A DNA stretch of 64,000 nt, taken from contig JAZUJE010000008.1 in assembly GCA_045642565.1 (NCBI GenBank), positions 1-64,000 on the forward strand, given 5' to 3'. The notes beneath the pieces are model-generated. The model saw only the letters and a list, made by a program, of their open reading frames with translations, was not told where the DNA came from and ran no database searches. This document shows, in pieces, positions 60,907 through 64,000 of this stretch (position 1 is its first letter; each line of letters begins with the position of its first letter). This stretch comes from UBA1764 sp045642565. GTDB lineage: Bacteria; Bacillota; Clostridia; Peptostreptococcales; Anaerovoracaceae. The position numbers were made by a program, and so were the translations under genes.

Positions 60907-62823
60907 TTATTTTGCTTTTTTCTTCTTATCCAATGTGTAAAGAACAATTGTAGCAAGAAGGATTAAGAAAGCAACAGCTCCGCCGATATTGCCAAGATTA
61001 ATTTTGCTGCTTAAGTCGATTATATTCCCAAGGGAACGCCCGTTAATATCGATTACAGCTAATACTGCAAGCCCGATACCAACAATACCTTCTCCTGCTA
61101 TAAGTCCTGATGTATATAGTATTCCAGATTGAACTGTACTATCTTTCTCTTCATCAGAATTATATTTACGTTTTTCTACAAAGTAACGGATAAGTCCACC
61201 TGCTAAAATTCCTGCATTAATATGAATAGGAAGGTAAATTCCCATAGCAATTGTAAGTACAGGAAGCTTAAGAATTTCAAATGTAATGGCAAGAAATACA
61301 CCCATAATTACAAGTGCCCAAGGAAGTTTTCCACCCATAACACCTTCTATTACCATTTTCATCATTGTTGCTTGAGGTGCAGAAATTTCCTGCGAGCCAA
61401 AGCCCCATGCTTCATTAAGTAATGTAATAATTGCTCCAATAGAAATAGCGGCAGCTACAGCTCCGATTATTTCACCATACTGTTGTTTCTTTGGTGTCGC
61501 GCCTACTAAAAATCCTGTCTTTAAGTCTTGTGACATATCTGCAGCCATAGTTGTTATAAGGCAGATGACACATCCGATGGAAAGTGCACTAACCATACTT
61601 GCGTTTTGTGATGTTCCTGTAGCTTTAATAATTACTGATGTAATCAGCAATGTTGCTATTGTCATGCCTGATGCAGGGTTATTTGATGATCCGACAATTC
61701 CAACAATTCGTGCTGCTACAGTCGCGAAGAAGAATCCGAAAATAAGGATGATTAAGCTTCCTAAAAGATTTGTCTTAATACCAGGATATAAACCAATAAA
61801 GAGACAAATTAAAACTGCAGCGATAAATGATACCTTTTGAGGAATTTCTTGTTCTGTACGGGCAACTGCAACGCTATTTTTTTTATAGCCTTTAAAAGCG
61901 GCTTTAAATGTGGAAAATATCATTGGCATATTCTTAATTAAAGAAATGATTCCTCCTGTAGCAAGAGCTCCTGCTCCAATATAACGAAGGTAATTGCTCC
62001 AGATTCCGGAAACTCCGGATTCTTCAAATACTTCTGCGATAGTAGTAGTTGCAGGGAAAATTACTATGTCGCTACCAAAGAGCATCATTAAAGGCATTAA
62101 TACAAACCATCCTAAAATGCTTCCTGCAAACATATATGATGCTGTTTGTGGTCCGCAAATATAACCTACGCCTGCTAATGCCGGAAGGACATCAACACCA
62201 AATGCAGAGCCTTTAAATTTATTAATTTGCCAGTTGATTTCACTTGGGAATATTTTTAATCCGTCAGCAATAAATTTGTACAGTGCTGCAATCCCTAAGC
62301 CGGCAAATACGGTTCCTGATTTTGTATTGCCTTTTTCTCCGGCTTTAAGTACTTCTGCACAAGCTGTACCTTCCGGGTAGCCTAAGACACCATGCTCTTT
62401 AACGATTAGAGCGTTGCGTAATGGGAGCATAATAAATACACCAAGCAGTCCACCACAAAGAGCAATTATGCTGAGGTTGAATAAACTTGGAACATCGCAT
62501 ATGCCTTCTTTTGCCCACATAAATAGTGCAGGAATAGTAAAAATAATGCCGGATGCTACTGATTCTCCAGCAGAACCAATAGTTTGAACCATGTTGCTTT
62601 CCAGAATTGAATTGCGCTTGAATAATATGCGCATAGTACCCATTGAAATAACAGCAGCAGGAACTGAAGCTGAAACAGTCATTCCAACTCGCAACCCCAA
62701 ATAGGCATTAGCTGCACCGAATACAACCGACAAAACAATACCCACAATTATGGCAAATGGGGTAAATTCCGGCATTACGGTATCAGCTGAAATATAGGGC
62801 TTAAACGTTTCTTTTTCGTTCAT
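60907..62823 (-). CDS. OPT family oligopeptide transporter
   Basis: The 638-residue membrane protein of about 15 segments shows OPT signatures: VFGAANAYLGLRVGMTVSAS near the start, EHGVLGYPEGTACAEVLKAG, GSSNNPASGMTIATLL, and MAADMSQDLKTGFLVGATPK. The family carries oligopeptides or metal-chelate siderophores by proton coupling. I start at the ATG at 62823, where GGAG is well placed (complement of 62831-62834); an in-frame ATG 21 bases upstream lies before it. A PqqD-like gene follows, possibly co-transcribed. Confidence 0.92.
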   Translation of the reverse strand: MNEKETFKPYISADTVMPEFTPFAIIVGIVLSVVFGAANAYLGLRVGMTVSASVPAAVISMGTMRILFKRNSILESNMVQTIGSAGESVASGIIFTIPALFMWAKEGICDVPSLFNLSIIALCGGLLGVFIMLPLRNALIVKEHGVLGYPEGTACAEVLKAGEKGNTKSGTVFAGLGIAALYKFIADGLKIFPSEINWQINKFKGSAFGVDVLPALAGVGYICGPQTASYMFAGSILGWFVLMPLMMLFGSDIVIFPATTTIAEVFEESGVSGIWSNYLRYIGAGALATGGIISLIKNMPMIFSTFKAAFKGYKKNSVAVARTEQEIPQKVSFIAAVLICLFIGLYPGIKTNLLGSLIILIFGFFFATVAARIVGIVGSSNNPASGMTIATLLITSVIIKATGTSQNASMVSALSIGCVICLITTMAADMSQDLKTGFLVGATPKKQQYGEIIGAVAAAISIGAIITLLNEAWGFGSQEISAPQATMMKMVIEGVMGGKLPWALVIMGVFLAITFEILKLPVLTIAMGIYLPIHINAGILAGGLIRYFVEKRKYNSDEEKDSTVQSGILYTSGLIAGEGIVGIGLAVLAVIDINGRSLGNIIDLSSKINLGNIGGAVAFLILLATIVLYTLDKKKKAK

Positions 62824-62845
62824 TACTTTTCTCCTTTTATACAAT

Positions 62846-62888
62846 AATATAGCGTGTATATTATCGCTTCTTTTTATAATTTTGTCAA
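62846..62888 (-). promoter_or_regulatory. Promoter of the OPT gene with adjacent inverted repeat
   Basis: On the minus strand TTGACA (complement of 62883-62888) and GATAAT (complement of 62860-62865) are 17 bp apart. The inverted repeat AATATA-GCGTG-TATATT (62846-62862) overlaps the -10 and start region and may be an operator. A divergent TATAAT (62926-62931) serves the plsC-like gene. Confidence 0.65.
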
Positions 62889-62965
62889 TTTTGCAAGCTT
62901 CTTAGAAAATAGCCTAAATTTGTTGTATAATAAATAGATAGTAATTTCTCAAAGAATGGATTTTT

Positions 62966-64000
62966 ATGAGCAGACCTAAGCAATGGATTAAAAATAGACA
63001 TAAAGTGATAACGGCCCTTGTCAGACCGTTTTTGCGTGTAATAATTAGGTTAAAATACCATGCAAGGGTTGATTCTTTTGATCAAGAAGGTCATAGAAAT
63101 TGGCTTATTCTGGCAAATCATCAAACCGATTTTGATCAATTTTTTGTTTCTGCAGCATTTAAACATCCTGTTTACTATGTTGCAATGGATGATGTCTTTT
63201 CTAATGGTTTTGTATCAAGATTTATTGAATGGGCGGTTGCGCCTATTCCGATTTTGAAGGCTACTAAGGATATAAAAGCTGTTAAAAATTGCCTTCGAAT
63301 TGCAAAAGAGGGTGGCAATATTGCTTTATTTCCTGAAGGGAATAGGACTTACAGTGGAAAAACCTGCTATATAAAACCATCTGTTGCAGCTTTAGCTCAA
63401 AAGTTGGGCCTTCCTATAGCAATTTTCAGAATAGAGGGTGGCTATGGCGTTAAGCCTCGCTGGGCCGATAATATCAGGAACGGGGCTATGACTGCCGGAG
63501 TTCGTAAAATAATAGAGCCTCAAGAATATAAAGATTTATCTAAAGAGGAATTATACGAACTTATTTGTAAAGAGCTTTGTGTTGATGAAATTTGTTCATC
63601 CGGCATTTATGAAAGTAAGAAATCAGCAGAGAACCTTGAAAGAGTGTTTTATGTTTGTCCTGAATGCGGATTATCGGAGTTCACATCTGCGGCAAGTATA
63701 GTTTCTTGCACTCAATGTGGCAAAAGATATAAATATCTGCCTAATTTAAGACTTAAAGCATTAGATGGACAACGTAGTTTTGATACTATTGCCGATTGGT
63801 ATGATTATCAGGAAAATTTTGTCAGAAATTTAGATTTAACCAAATTCGGCAACAAGAATTTCTATGTAGAAAATGTTGATTTGTATAAAGTCGTTGTTTG
63901 CGTCGATAAGCAATTAATGCAAAGGTCGGTGCAGCTAAAGATGTACAATGATTGCATTACAATGCAGCTTCAAGACGGTTTGATTACTTTGTATTATGAT
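62966..64000 (+). CDS. PlsC-type acyltransferase with C-terminal zinc ribbon (3' end outside window)
   Basis: The frame is open from ATG 62966 to the window edge, 345 codons. Residues about 40-190 form a PlsC-type lysophosphatidic acid acyltransferase domain: LANHQTDFDQFF has the catalytic HX4D, FPEGNRTYSGKTC the substrate-binding FPEG motif, and LAQKLGLPIAIF follows. Residues about 225-255 form a zinc ribbon with VCPECGL and SCTQCGKRY (CxxC pairs). The rest is a PH-like mixed region. The enzyme acylates lysophospholipids at the membrane. The zinc ribbon is an unusual addition for PlsC. The start has only a weak RBS. Confidence 0.85.
   Translation, partial: MSRPKQWIKNRHKVITALVRPFLRVIIRLKYHARVDSFDQEGHRNWLILANHQTDFDQFFVSAAFKHPVYYVAMDDVFSNGFVSRFIEWAVAPIPILKATKDIKAVKNCLRIAKEGGNIALFPEGNRTYSGKTCYIKPSVAALAQKLGLPIAIFRIEGGYGVKPRWADNIRNGAMTAGVRKIIEPQEYKDLSKEELYELICKELCVDEICSSGIYESKKSAENLERVFYVCPECGLSEFTSAASIVSCTQCGKRYKYLPNLRLKALDGQRSFDTIADWYDYQENFVRNLDLTKFGNKNFYVENVDLYKVVVCVDKQLMQRSVQLKMYNDCITMQLQDGLITLYYD

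Overview
The window reads as a chromosomal segment of a low-GC, anaerobic Clostridia-type Firmicute, probably host-associated. The evidence is the gene families (split dcw cluster with SpoVD-type PBP, MutS2, U32 hydroxylases, SstT), strong AGGAGG-type ribosome binding sites, and secreted proteins of gut-Clostridia type including a family 8 polysaccharide lyase. The species cannot be named from the sequence. There are no rRNA genes and no CRISPR array.

Layout. (1) 1-1741: right end of a Tn916-like integrative element (excisionase, tyrosine integrase, integrase arm-type repeats), ending just before ychF. (2) 1755-12331: housekeeping run on the + strand: ychF, a U32 trio in which one RlhA-like protein is split into two genes, lysC-asd, rnhB, trkA-trkH and a flavoprotein. 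(3) 12474-24165: division and cell wall cluster mraZ-rsmH-ftsL-PBP-murF-mraY-murD-ftsW-murG-ftsQ-ftsZ, preceded by MraZ-box-like repeats; murC, murB and ftsA are not in it. (4) 24221-34025: trmH-type methylase, pheS-pheT, zapA, mutS2, argS and a TPR protein, then tRNA-Asn, tRNA-Leu and tRNA-fMet.

(5) About 34356-50734: a mosaic genomic island in the 3' end of the tRNA-fMet gene. A 45-nt copy of the tRNA 3' end, followed by what looks like the original tRNA terminator, lies at its far side. It contains a decayed serine recombinase fused to an hsdR remnant; a minus-strand operon HTH - DUF5655 nuclease-like - RnlA-like toxin - RNase H/RnlA fusion - RnlB-like antitoxin - TPR/cold-shock protein; a DUF6809 gene; a + strand block of AAA/DUF4143 ATPase, Abi/UG-type reverse transcriptase and HEPN protein bounded by imperfect direct repeats; and a MarR - amidoligase-like - DUF1538 membrane protein - P-II-like - P-II-like operon bounded by TTTTGGACAAC repeats. 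Base composition changes sharply between blocks.

(6) 50917-64000: secreted and transport genes: a beta-helix surface protein, a PL8 lyase, sstT, a 1402-residue surface protein with a hydrolase-like domain and MBG-type repeats, then on the minus strand an OPT transporter with a PqqD-like protein, and a PlsC acyltransferase with a zinc ribbon running off the end.

The most interesting system is the Rnl operon. In E. coli the RnlA toxin is reported to depend on RNase HI, encoded elsewhere. Here an intact RNase H1 is fused to an RnlA-like HEPN domain, beside a second RnlA and an RnlB. The RT + HEPN pair and the MarR/amidoligase/DUF1538/P-II operon are the next best candidates for undescribed systems.
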